A DNA stretch of 64,000 nt from Halobaculum saliterrae (lineage in GTDB: Archaea; Halobacteriota; Halobacteria; Halobacteriales; Haloferacaceae), in NCBI RefSeq assembly GCF_009831625.1, contig NZ_WUUS01000003.1, forward strand, positions 310,001 to 374,000, written 5' to 3'. The position numbers and the translations under genes are program-made. The first letter of the stretch is position 1. Each line of letters starts with the position of its first letter. The notes under the pieces were generated by a model. It did not search any database, had not been told where the DNA came from, and saw only the letters and a list, made by a program, of their open reading frames with translations. Shown here piece by piece: positions 54,041 through 61,333 of the stretch.

Positions 54041-54893
54041 AGATCGCTCGGACGGCGCCAGCGACGCCGACCGCCGGACGCAGGCGAACCGCGCGGGAAC
54101 CTCCGACCACCTGCAAAGCGACCCGCGACAGTCGACGTTCTGGACGACCGTCGGCTTTGTCGCCTCGCGCTGGCCCTACCTCGTCGCTGCGGGCCTCGCT
54201 GGCTTCCTCGTTGCCTCGCTCGCCCTCGGAGTCACTTTCCCCCGCAACGCCCGCATCATCGGCCTGAGCGCCGGCCTGTCGGCCCTGCTGCTCGGGCGTC
54301 CAGTCTGGTCCCGCGTCAAGTCGCTGCTGTGGAACCCGTCGAACCTGCTGCTCGTCGACCTCGACGCCGACGATCGTTCCGGCGGCGGCGCGTGGCTCGT
54401 TCCGACTTCGGCTTACCGTGATAAGTGGAAGTGCATCGAGGGCTCGCCCTACTGGCTCACACCAAATCTGATCGTTACTCGAGGCGTCGACTTCGCGGAG
54501 AAGGAGTTCCGCGGCACCTGGCGCGGCACGCTCTCGGACGCCGAGCTGCTCCAGGCGATCGAAGCGATCCGGACCTGCCGCGACCAGCTCGAAGAAGACG
54601 CCCAGAAGGGCCGACGCCTCGACGCTCAGGGATGGATCATCATCCAGCGCGCGGCACACGCAGGTGTTCGCAAGGTGATCGAGACGTTCGAAGCGGGCAC
54701 GCTGCCCGACGAAGGCGACGGGCTCGACGCTGCGATCTCCGACGCACTCGATGACCTCGGGCTCGAACGTGGGCTCTCGCGCGTCGACGAAGACTCGCCG
54801 GAGGACTTCATCACCGAATTGGACCTGGACGTGAGCGACGTTACTGGCGGCGGCCTGCCCCGACAGGGGCCGGAGGCACCCGCCGATGACTGA
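54033..54893 (+). CDS. 286-aa membrane protein of the structural module
   Basis: ATG 54033. Two membrane helices lie at residues about 48-70 and 75-95 (PYLVAAGLAGFLVASLALGV and ARIIGLSAGLSALLLGRPVW), followed by a large cytoplasmic part with a beta segment (NLLLVDLDADDRSGGGAWLV) and a helical segment (ELLQAIEAIRTCRDQLEEDA) and an acidic tail. It corresponds in position to ORF6/7 of pleolipoviruses. Overlaps the zinc mini-ORF by eight bases. Confidence 0.7.
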   Translation: MPEDRSDGASDADRRTQANRAGTSDHLQSDPRQSTFWTTVGFVASRWPYLVAAGLAGFLVASLALGVTFPRNARIIGLSAGLSALLLGRPVWSRVKSLLWNPSNLLLVDLDADDRSGGGAWLVPTSAYRDKWKCIEGSPYWLTPNLIVTRGVDFAEKEFRGTWRGTLSDAELLQAIEAIRTCRDQLEEDAQKGRRLDAQGWIIIQRAAHAGVRKVIETFEAGTLPDEGDGLDAAISDALDDLGLERGLSRVDEDSPEDFITELDLDVSDVTGGGLPRQGPEAPADD

Positions 54894-55008
54894 GGCCGTC
54901 TGCGCGACGTGCGCGACACCCGTCCGCGTTCGCGTCGTCGACGACTGGCACCTCGGCGAGTACACGGAAGTGATCTGCCCGACCTGCGACGGCGGTGATC
55001 TCCGATGA
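54886..55008 (+). CDS. 40-aa zinc-ribbon peptide
   Basis: ATG 54886 to TGA 55008: MTEAVCATCATPVRVRVVDD, then WHLGEYTEVICPTCDGGDLR. Two CxxC pairs about 26 residues apart form a rubredoxin-like zinc knuckle. Overlaps neighbours at both ends, ATG of the NTPase lying inside its stop (GATGA). Confidence 0.65.
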   Translation: MTEAVCATCATPVRVRVVDDWHLGEYTEVICPTCDGGDLR

Positions 55009-55937
55009 CCGACGTGGACGAGCAGGTATTCACCGCGGCGAAGCTCGCCGAACAGGCGCGCGGTGACCTCGATACCACGCTCGACCTCCACCGGCACGCG
55101 GGCGTGATGGCTGATACTGACCACGCGAACGCGCTCTCGTTCCTCGCAGACGTCGACGGCTGGTCCCGGTCGTCGCTCCGTGCGTCGGTCGAACCGACAC
55201 TAAACACGGCCGAGGCGACCCGCGCGGTGATGGACGGCCGTCGCGAACAGCTGGCGACGATCGTCGGTCTGACAGAAGCCGAGTTGACTGCCTCCCAAAT
55301 GCGACTACTCGCGCAGCTCTCCGACGCGCTCGACAACCACGGCGCCCCCGCGTTCGTCTCGGTCGGCGGGAACCCGGAGACGGGCAAGACGAACGCCGGG
55401 TGGCTCCTGATCGAACTGCGAAAGCAGCTCGTCGACAATCTCTTGGTCCTCTCGAACGCAGCCGGGTCGCTGACCGACATACGTGTGACATCGATGCACG
55501 AGTTGACCGAGCTGCTGATCAAACATCGCGACCGCCCGAAGGCCGTGCTACTCGACGAGTGCTCCACGCACATGGACGCACGGACACACAGTCGCGAGGT
55601 CGCCACGCAGTGGACACCGGTCGCCAAGCGGATGGCGAAGCTCGGCGTCGACGTGCAGTTGAACGTGGTCCACTCGGGGAAAGACTATCACCCGGAAGGA
55701 AAGCGACTGACGACGCTCGGTGTCTGGAAATCAGAGAAGACGGAAGCAGAGTTCTTCTCGAACTGGGCGGCTGACGCCGACCGTCCGTCGAACCCGATCT
55801 TCTCTGCCCCAGTCGGCGATCTGGAGCCAACGAGTATTGAATACGATCCCGACGATACCGCGCCGTGGTCTTGGAATCTCGAAGACGGACTGTTCGAGGC
55901 CGATCGAGATTGGGATGGTTACCTTGAGATATTATAG
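55005..55937 (+). CDS. P-loop NTPase (VP8-like)
   Basis: A 310-aa protein. The N-terminal 115 residues are helical. Walker A is GNPETGKTNAGWLLIE near residue 122, Walker B is KAVLLDECSTHMDA near 178, and a sensor-like segment is DVQLNVVHSGKD. It resembles the last gene (VP8) of the pleolipovirus block, whose NTPase may package or process DNA. It overlaps head-on with the leftward gene by six bases, the end of the late operon. Confidence 0.78.
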   Translation: MTDVDEQVFTAAKLAEQARGDLDTTLDLHRHAGVMADTDHANALSFLADVDGWSRSSLRASVEPTLNTAEATRAVMDGRREQLATIVGLTEAELTASQMRLLAQLSDALDNHGAPAFVSVGGNPETGKTNAGWLLIELRKQLVDNLLVLSNAAGSLTDIRVTSMHELTELLIKHRDRPKAVLLDECSTHMDARTHSREVATQWTPVAKRMAKLGVDVQLNVVHSGKDYHPEGKRLTTLGVWKSEKTEAEFFSNWAADADRPSNPIFSAPVGDLEPTSIEYDPDDTAPWSWNLEDGLFEADRDWDGYLEIL

Positions 55938-56810
55938 AACTTCCTCGGATTCCGGGTTGCCAGGATAGTTAGTTGGATAGTTCTTTGTAAAGTCTGCTGC
56001 TAAAATTGCTTTATCGACCAATTCAGCGACTGTCATCCCTTCCGAATACTCTGCAACGACTGCGAGGGGTACAATATAAAATTCATTCCCTGCTTTGTCT
56101 TCAAATGTTATTTTTAAACTTACTAGTAATACTTCTCCATCGTCAAAATTATATGTATAGTCGTCATTTAAATGGTTGGCAACTACGTAGTCTACACCTT
56201 CCTTCTCTGAATGACCATATATCGCATTACTAAAGGTGAACAGATCCGTCTCTCCTGGTCGAATAATTGAGGGAGGACTACCAATACCCATACTTTCCCG
56301 GTTTAATGATGAAACGGCTTGCTTATTCTCAATTATTGGTTTAACATGTTCATAACCAGGATTTTCTGGTATCCTTAGTTCATTAGTTGAATCTATATTC
56401 AAAGTGTAGCAAATATTTAATGCTTCACCTTGGCCATCATTTTTTAAATTGATATATACCTTGGTAAAGTTGACAGGCTCTTCAACACCTTCTGTAGTTG
56501 TTGTTTTTACAAAGAAAGGCTTTGAGTGTGTTATAATTGGCCTTATTTCTCGTTCTTTCATCACTTGTTGACTTCTCATTATCTCCTCCTGGTTTCTAGC
56601 AATGTCTGATTGCTGTCTATAAAAATATATTAGTAATAAAGACAAACTTCCAGAAATAATGACACTCCCCGCGTCCAAGGCTCTCTCCCCGAATATCTCT
56701 ACAACAATTTGTATTAGTACGACGGAAAAAAGAGCGAAAAACACCAAAATCAATCCGATGTCTATTAAGTCTCTTTTTTCATGCATTACTATGTCTTTAG
56801 AAGCGATCAT
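55932..56810 (-). CDS. Low-GC membrane-anchored protein of unknown function
   Basis: About 292 aa (MIASKDIVMHEKRDLIDIGL). The Met at residue 9 is an alternative start. Two membrane helices lie near residues 17-40 and 48-65, then a short coiled coil (DIARNQEEIMRSQQVMKERE) and a beta-rich domain of about 190 residues (IYINLKNDGQGEALN-like strands). GC content and codon use are far below those of every neighbour, a sign of recent import. It ends inside the NTPase stop. It has the look of a viral moron, perhaps for host defence or exclusion; no motif decides. Confidence 0.7.
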   Translation of the reverse strand: MIASKDIVMHEKRDLIDIGLILVFFALFSVVLIQIVVEIFGERALDAGSVIISGSLSLLLIYFYRQQSDIARNQEEIMRSQQVMKEREIRPIITHSKPFFVKTTTTEGVEEPVNFTKVYINLKNDGQGEALNICYTLNIDSTNELRIPENPGYEHVKPIIENKQAVSSLNRESMGIGSPPSIIRPGETDLFTFSNAIYGHSEKEGVDYVVANHLNDDYTYNFDDGEVLLVSLKITFEDKAGNEFYIVPLAVVAEYSEGMTVAELVDKAILAADFTKNYPTNYPGNPESEEVL

Positions 56811-56963
56811 CCAGGCTAATATACAGTTCTTATGATATCTCTACACAAGGAATCAACCTCAAGCGACCTGTCGTGCATCCTTCCTTCTCTCCTCGTAAGG
56901 AGCGAGCCGATGGGAGGTGGCGCGCGAGTGGCCCCCTGTGGGTTCGAGCGCGCCCCGACCCGG
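56811..56963. other. 153-base intergenic region
   Basis: Promoter-size gap between two leftward genes. It is AT-rich toward the low-GC gene and GC-rich toward the nuclease. I see no ORF or structure I can support. Confidence 0.4.
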
Positions 56964-57755
56964 CTATTCGACGAACTCCAAGTTCTCGGGCTTGTACGTG
57001 TAGAGCTTGATCCCCTGATCGTCGCAGTACGACGAGAGCAACGCCTTGCTGAATCCCTGCCAGTCTCCTGGTCCCTCGTCCAACGAGCTGGGGAACGCTA
57101 CCCGGACTGCCTCGCCATCGAGTTCCTGACCGTAGAGTTCGACCTTCGTCTCCGGCGGCAGCACCTCGACGACGACCGCCTCTGACGCCTCCTCGTCGTC
57201 GGCCCGCTTCACCCGATCGCCCGGGTGGAACGGGTTGTCCGGCTTCTGATTCATGTGCGCCGTGTTCGGTCCGAGGTCCTGCAGGCTGTTCATCGGCTGC
57301 GCCGCCAAGTGTTGCAATTTCTCGGGCTCGTCGCCGGAGTACGCCTCGCCCGTTCGTACCTTCGATTTCAGAACTGCCATGTGCTCCCATCCAAGGAGGA
57401 TCAGCGAGTCCTCGTTGTCGCGGTGCCACGCCATCACGATGATATCGTCCTCCGAATCGTTCTCGACGAGTGTTTGCGGAAGGAAGGCAGACACGTCACG
57501 CGAGGTCTTCACGTCGATCTTGTATCCAAACACCTCGAAGTCGTGTCCAGAGAAGCTCTCGGGGTTACATCGCCGCATCGCGTCCTCGTTCTCCCACTCC
57601 CACATCTCCGCCGGGACGTACTCTCGACAGAACTGCTCGAACGCGATCTCCCCGAGGTTCCCCACACGCTTCTTTCCGATATCCTCCGCACCCTGCTGTT
57701 TCGCCTGGTAGTCAGCTCGGGAGCGATCGATCTCGTCTGGCGTGAACTGATACAC
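56964..57755 (-). CDS. PD-(D/E)XK nuclease-like protein
   Basis: A 263-aa protein (MYQFTPDEIDRSRADYQAKQ). The core is GNLGEIAFEQFCREYV (acidic helix residue) then SGHDFEVFGYKIDVKTSRDV, in which D...DVK is the catalytic PD-(D/E)XK pattern. Residues 155-263 form a second domain of strands (VVVEVLPPETKVELYGQELD). It may resolve viral DNA or cut foreign DNA. There is no methyltransferase or other restriction partner nearby, so a plain nuclease is preferred over a restriction system. Confidence 0.7.
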   Translation of the reverse strand: MYQFTPDEIDRSRADYQAKQQGAEDIGKKRVGNLGEIAFEQFCREYVPAEMWEWENEDAMRRCNPESFSGHDFEVFGYKIDVKTSRDVSAFLPQTLVENDSEDDIIVMAWHRDNEDSLILLGWEHMAVLKSKVRTGEAYSGDEPEKLQHLAAQPMNSLQDLGPNTAHMNQKPDNPFHPGDRVKRADDEEASEAVVVEVLPPETKVELYGQELDGEAVRVAFPSSLDEGPGDWQGFSKALLSSYCDDQGIKLYTYKPENLEFVE

Positions 57756-57841
57756 TATTCACCGCACTGCAGAGTTGTAATTTATACTTACCTGTCCAAA
57801 TTTCCTGTTTCAATATTCAGGGCGATCCTGTCGCCGAGCCC

Positions 57842-58150
57842 TTAGAGATCGTCCTCGTTGAGTTCACCGACCAGATACGCCTCTCCTTTTTCGGTGATCC
57901 GGTAGTGCCCTTGGCCGGTGTCGGTTTTCTCCACCATGTCGTGGTCAAGAAGTTCTGAAAGACGAGAAGAGATGTGTTGTCGCGTGAGATCGAGGTTCGC
58001 ACTCATTATTGAGGGCGACAGAATGAGGCCGGATTCCTCTAATAGTTCGAGAATCCGGTCGTCGCTCGGATATTGCATCCAGTCTGCCCTCGCTCGCATT
58101 GAATAGAGTATCTTTAACCAGCCTGTTAGCAACTCCGGACGGTCGCTCAT
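57842..58150 (-). CDS. PhiH1-type winged-helix repressor
   Basis: A 102-aa protein (MSDRPELLTGWLKILYSMRA). The winged helix is ADWMQYPSDDRILELLEESG then LILSPSIMSANLDLTRQHIS (recognition helix) and SRLSELLDHDMVEKTDTGQG, HYRITEKGEAYLVG. This is the arrangement of haloviral PhiH1-like repressors. It is divergent from the integrase with a 327-base control region between them, the classic lysogeny switch layout. Confidence 0.88.
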   Translation of the reverse strand: MSDRPELLTGWLKILYSMRARADWMQYPSDDRILELLEESGLILSPSIMSANLDLTRQHISSRLSELLDHDMVEKTDTGQGHYRITEKGEAYLVGELNEDDL

Positions 58151-58477
58151 TGGTTTTCAGAAAGTCAGAATAATCTGACTCTACGTTAAGATAGAACTAA
58201 GTGCCTTCCTTTCATCGCCTCGTAGCAACGGAAGCACTTCCGGACGCGTCGCTGCTCGACGAGTCCTCGAAGGAAAGCGGGCCGCGCTGTTGACGCAGCC
58301 GGCCCGCACGGGCTTCCTGCCGTGACAGAAAGCCATGTACGACCATTCGAACCGCGGTAATGAATCCGCCGAATCGCATATAAAGAACTCCACCCCGTAT
58401 GCGGAGCGGAAGTGGTTCCACTTTCACTCCGGACAAGGCTCGCTCTCAAATAACCATCCGGCGTCAGGGTGGAATGC
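58151..58477. promoter_or_regulatory. Lysogeny control region between repressor and integrase
   Basis: Two hairpins are visible. The first is 58277-58307: arms GCGGGCCG / CGGCCCGC with inner GCTG/CAGC. The second is 58403-58430: arms GGAGCGGAAGTGG / CCACTTTCACTCC with a two-base loop, matching at 11 of 13 positions. A TATA box, catataaag, near 58378 points rightward; the first bases of its transcript would form the second hairpin. The integrase ATG is 90 bases beyond. No ORF is supported in this stretch. Likely operators or a structured leader. Confidence 0.6.
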
Positions 58478-59521
58478 ATGAGCGACGAGTTGCAGCCGAT
58501 CACGCCCTCCGAAGCTCGCGATCTCCACCTGGAGGCCATGAAGGAGAACGCGGCCGAGTGGACTCGGGTTTCCCACCGGAGCCACCTGCGCGCCTTCGTA
58601 GAGTGGTGTCGGACCGAGGCAGGCATCGACAACATGAACGAGCTGACCGGACGCGACCTCTACCAGTTCCGCGTCTGGCGCCGCGAAGGCGGCTACAGTA
58701 AAGGCAAAAACGACACGCTGGCCCCGAAGACACTCGACTCCGCGCTCACAACGGCGCGTTCGTTTCTCCGCTTCTGCGCGCAGATCGAGGCGGTCGAAGA
58801 CGGCCTGCACGAGAAGGTGATCCTCCCGACGCTCTCCGCGTCCTCTGAGGTGAGCGATTCGACGATCGCACCCGAACGCGTCCCGCCGATCATTGACTAC
58901 CTCGAACGCTACGAGTACGCGAGTCGGGATCACGTAGTCTGGACGTTGGTCTGGCACACCGGCGCCCGACTCGGAGCCGTCCGCGCGCTCGATCTCGAAG
59001 ACTGTGACCTCGACGGTCGGAAGCCGGGGATCGAGTTCGTCCATCGGCCGGAGACTGAGACCCCGCTGAAGAACGACGAACGCGGAGAGCGGTTCAACCG
59101 CGTCAGCGATCACGTTGCGGCCACGCTCCAGGACTACATCGACGGACCGCGGATCAACGCTCGCGACGAACACGGTCGCTTCCCGCTGGTCACGACTGAG
59201 AACGGGCGAATCTCTCGAACTGCGGTCCGGGATACGTTCTACCGGTGGACTCGTCCGTGCCACTTGGGCGATGAGTGCCCGCATGATGAGGATCCGGAGA
59301 CGTGCGAGGCGACGATGTTCAATAAGATGAGCAAGTGTCCGTCAGCTCGCTCGCCCCACGACGTTCGCAAGGCACGCGTGACGAAGTATCGGAACGACGG
59401 CGTTCCTCGAGGCGTGGTCTCGGACCGGCTGGATACCTCCGAGGCGGTGCTGGACAAGCACTACGATCGGGCGTCGAAGCGTGAGAAGGCCGACCGTCGC
59501 TGGAGGATGATTCAGGAATGA
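58478..59521 (+). CDS. int: Tyrosine recombinase (integrase)
   Basis: A 347-aa protein from ATG 58478 (MSDELQPITPSEARDLHLEA); a GTG three codons earlier is possible. The N-terminal SAM-like domain (about 20-110) precedes the catalytic domain. Active-site residues are R in HTGARLGAVRALD near 166, the H-x-x-R in SPHDVRKARVT near 293, and the nucleophile Y in KHYDRAS near 329. It integrates the virus at the tRNA-Arg 3' end and lies 52 bases from attR. A Cys/His cluster (CHLGDECPHDEDPETC) is inserted before the HxxR and may bind zinc, a feature of haloarchaeal viral integrases. Confidence 0.93.
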   Translation: MSDELQPITPSEARDLHLEAMKENAAEWTRVSHRSHLRAFVEWCRTEAGIDNMNELTGRDLYQFRVWRREGGYSKGKNDTLAPKTLDSALTTARSFLRFCAQIEAVEDGLHEKVILPTLSASSEVSDSTIAPERVPPIIDYLERYEYASRDHVVWTLVWHTGARLGAVRALDLEDCDLDGRKPGIEFVHRPETETPLKNDERGERFNRVSDHVAATLQDYIDGPRINARDEHGRFPLVTTENGRISRTAVRDTFYRWTRPCHLGDECPHDEDPETCEATMFNKMSKCPSARSPHDVRKARVTKYRNDGVPRGVVSDRLDTSEAVLDKHYDRASKREKADRRWRMIQE

Positions 59522-59572
59522 CGGGCGACCCGTTGCATCCCGTTGCTCTCACGAGGTCGGAATCGGCGAAGG

Positions 59573-59586
59573 CCTGCAGCGCCCAT
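59573..59586 (+). repeat. attR, right copy of the provirus repeat
   Basis: cctgcagcgcccat, identical to 45653-45666. It lies 52 bases downstream of the integrase stop. The sequence after it (59587-59729) looks like broken chromosomal DNA with no gene. Confidence 0.85.
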
Positions 59587-59729
59587 CCGTTTTCCACTCG
59601 TTCCGGCGCCAAACTCGTCACCTGCGAACGTGACGTGCTAGTCGATCGCATCGATGATGGCGCGGACGAGTCGCCCGATCGATGGTGTTACCGCACCGTC
59701 GTCCAAGGTCGGGCGGTGAGTGCATGTAG

Positions 59730-60131
59730 GATGTCGACCGCGACGGCGCGATCACCCTCGTCGAGGAAGCCGAATCCGAGGGCGTCGAAGAGTTCGCGAT
59801 GCTCAGCTCGATCAACGCCGATCGGCCCGAGAACAGCCCGGAAGAGCTGCAGGAGTACCTCCAAGTGAAGGCCGAGGCCGACGAGTACCTGCAGGAGAGC
59901 GACCTGACGTACACGATCGTCCGACCCGGCCCGCTGACGAACGAGGCCGGCACCGGACGGATCAGAACCGGCACCGATCTCGACGGAGATGACCTCGATA
60001 TCCCGCGTGAGGACGTCGCCCGGACGTTGGTCACGGCGCTCGGAGCTGAAAGCACGCACGGCGAACCGTTCGAACTCGTGGCCGGCGACGAGGCGATCGA
60101 GGAGGCGTTGCGGGAGCCGCTGGAGGGGTGA
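59730..60131 (+). pseudogene. Truncated SDR/NmrA-type NAD(P)-binding protein
   Basis: The frame begins right after a TAG at 59727 and reads DVDRDGAITLVEEAESEGVE...FAMLSSINADRP, then YLQVKAEADEYLQESDLTYT, IVRPGPLTNEAGTGRIRTGT and PREDVARTLVTALG. This is the C-terminal 134 residues of an atypical short-chain dehydrogenase. The N-terminal GxxGxxG dinucleotide-binding part, about 80 residues, is missing. An ATG at 59799 could start a still shorter product. Deletion probably occurred at or near the provirus border. Confidence 0.75.
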
Positions 60132-60293
60132 TCGCTCGATTCGGCGCGACACGCGAACGGCCACCAGCCTTCCGACGCGGAGGATACCGCGACGTCGCCC
60201 GTCGAGACTCCGAGAAGAGACCGATCGGCGGTTGGGTTCCGACCCCGTGGTGACGCTCTCCTGTCGTTGGATCGCTATGCGAACGTGTTCACA

Positions 60294-60655
60294 CTACCAT
60301 TCGGCGTACCGCTCGATCTGTGAACGCAATCGCTCCTCGCCCTGCATCCCGACGACCTCCTCGGCCTGCTCACCGTCCGTGAACAGGACGAGCGTCGGAA
60401 CGCCCCGGACGCCGTACGACTGAGCGAGTTGCTGGTCGGCGTCGACGTCGACTTTCGTGACGGTCGCGACAGGCTCTGCGGCCAGCGTCTCGACGACCGG
60501 ATCGAGCATCCGGCAGGGGCCACACCAGTCGGCGTGGAAGTCCGCGAGAACGACGTCGTGTTCCGCGACGATGTCGTCGAGCTGTGACTGCCCGTCGACG
60601 TGGAGCGGTTCGTTCGTGGGTGCGGTGCCAGCGTCGGATGGGGTTCAGTTGCCAT
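60294..60655 (-). pseudogene. Thioredoxin with a frameshift near the start
   Basis: The frame ending at 60294 contains EHDVVLADFHADWCGPCRML (active site WCGPC) and VDADQQLAQSYGVRGVPTLV, LFTDGEQAEEVVGMQGEERL, a full thioredoxin. It lacks any ATG, GTG or TTG before the active site. An ATG at 60655 (MATEPH) reads in a different frame into it. Adding one C to the CCCC run there would join the two frames, so a one-base deletion is likely. Either the gene is dead or the base is a sequencing error. Confidence 0.8.
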
Positions 60656-60691
60656 CAAGAGTACGGACGCACTGGCAGTACGTAAGAAATG

Positions 60692-60703
60692 TGTGTGATC
60701 TAT
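60692..60703 (+). promoter_or_regulatory. Candidate operator upstream of thioredoxin
   Basis: The 12-mer TGTGTGATCTAT occurs here, 37 bases upstream of the thioredoxin ATG, and again in inverted orientation at 61267-61278 upstream of the HTH gene. Both sites lie next to AT-rich TATA-like DNA. Shared use by the HTH protein is inferred. Confidence 0.5.
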
Positions 60704-60816
60704 GCAATACTATACAATATAGATCGGCCCGAGAACTGTATCCCTGCCTCCGTTGCACGCAGGAATTAGCCCGTCGTCGCGACTGGTGGGTGGCGACGCC
60801 GAGTGGAGAGGGAACG

Positions 60817-61221
60817 TCAGCTTTCGGCGGCAGGGGCCGGGGTCTCGGACTGCTCGTACTTGGTCTCGAACTCCTGGATGAGCTGGCCCATCTTCGCGTA
60901 CCAGTCGTTGAGCATCCGCTGCATGTCGTCGGTGATCTGACTGGGGTCGTTCGGCGAGTAGACGTGGTAGTAGCCGCCCTGATCGTAGTTCACCTGCTCT
61001 TTCTCGATGAATCCCGTCTGGAGGAGTCGCTGGACGGCCCGGTACGCCGTCGAGCGCTCGCGGTCGACGGCCTCAGCGAGCTCGTCGACGGTCAGTGGCT
61101 CTTCGGCCTCGACGAGCGTCCGAAAGCACTCCTTGTCGAGTTCCTTGAGGCCGTGGAAACACTCCAACAGCCCTTCGCACTCCATATCCTGTCGGAGTTG
61201 TTCGGACATCGAATCTGGCAT
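60817..61221 (-). CDS. TrmB/ArsR-like HTH regulator
   Basis: A 134-aa protein (MPDSMSEQLRQDMECEGLLE). The winged helix is FRTLVEAEEPLTVDELAEAV, DRERSTAYRAVQRLLQTGFI then EKEQVNYDQGGYYHVYSPND. Cys15, in MECEG, and a later Cys in KECFR give it thiols that could respond to redox or reactive sulfur, fitting its neighbours. A helical tail of about 40 residues may dimerise. A second Met at residue 5 is an alternative start. The TATA box cttataac is about 30 bases upstream. Confidence 0.85.
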   Translation of the reverse strand: MPDSMSEQLRQDMECEGLLECFHGLKELDKECFRTLVEAEEPLTVDELAEAVDRERSTAYRAVQRLLQTGFIEKEQVNYDQGGYYHVYSPNDPSQITDDMQRMLNDWYAKMGQLIQEFETKYEQSETPAPAAES

Positions 61222-61266
61222 CTGTATTGCTCGATCGTACGGACTGTGCGGTTATAAGATTTTTGT

Positions 61267-61278
61267 ATAGATCACACA
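61267..61278 (-). promoter_or_regulatory. Candidate operator upstream of the HTH regulator
   Basis: The 12-mer TGTGTGATCTAT on the minus strand, about 46 bases upstream of the HTH start and just upstream of its TATA box. The same 12-mer is upstream of thioredoxin (60692). A related palindrome TGTGT-TAG-ACACA lies at 62511-62523 just before the DUF302 gene. This suggests autoregulation and a small regulon. Confidence 0.5.
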
Positions 61279-61333
61279 ATCGCGCGCTATAGTGGGTCGA
61301 GAGACGAGATCGAGTCGTGAGATACCCTCCGTT

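Larger units (their letters stand above)
45653..59586 (+). mobile_element. Pleolipovirus-like provirus integrated in tRNA-Arg
   Basis: About 13.9 kb bounded by a 14-bp direct repeat, cctgcagcgcccat, at 45653-45666 (3' end of the tRNA) and 59573-59586. The integrase lies just inside the right repeat. The gene order is regulatory/zinc-ribbon genes, HUH Rep, pilin pair, four-helix membrane protein, spike with C-terminal anchor, small membrane proteins and NTPase, then a leftward arm with repressor. The VP3-VP4-...-NTPase order matches pleolipoviruses, whose virions are membrane vesicles with one spike protein. No capsid, portal, terminase or tail gene is present, in line with that group. Assignment to the family is by order and topology, not by sequence search. 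Confidence 0.85.

Noticed and set aside
56964-57755. Restriction-modification system
   Set aside because: There is a nuclease-like core but no methyltransferase or specificity gene in the element.
57842-58150. Toxin-antitoxin pair with the neighbouring gene
   Set aside because: The winged helix fits a viral repressor, is separated from the nuclease by 86 bases, and is divergent from the integrase; no toxin fold is visible.
58399-58701. 100-codon frame upstream of and overlapping the integrase
   Set aside because: It is out of frame with int, overlaps the hairpin region and has shadow composition; the integrase ATG at 58478 is far better.
60275-60658. 127-codon frame starting at the thioredoxin ATG
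   Set aside because: It is the frame-shifted reading of the thioredoxin gene; all conserved motifs lie in the other frame.
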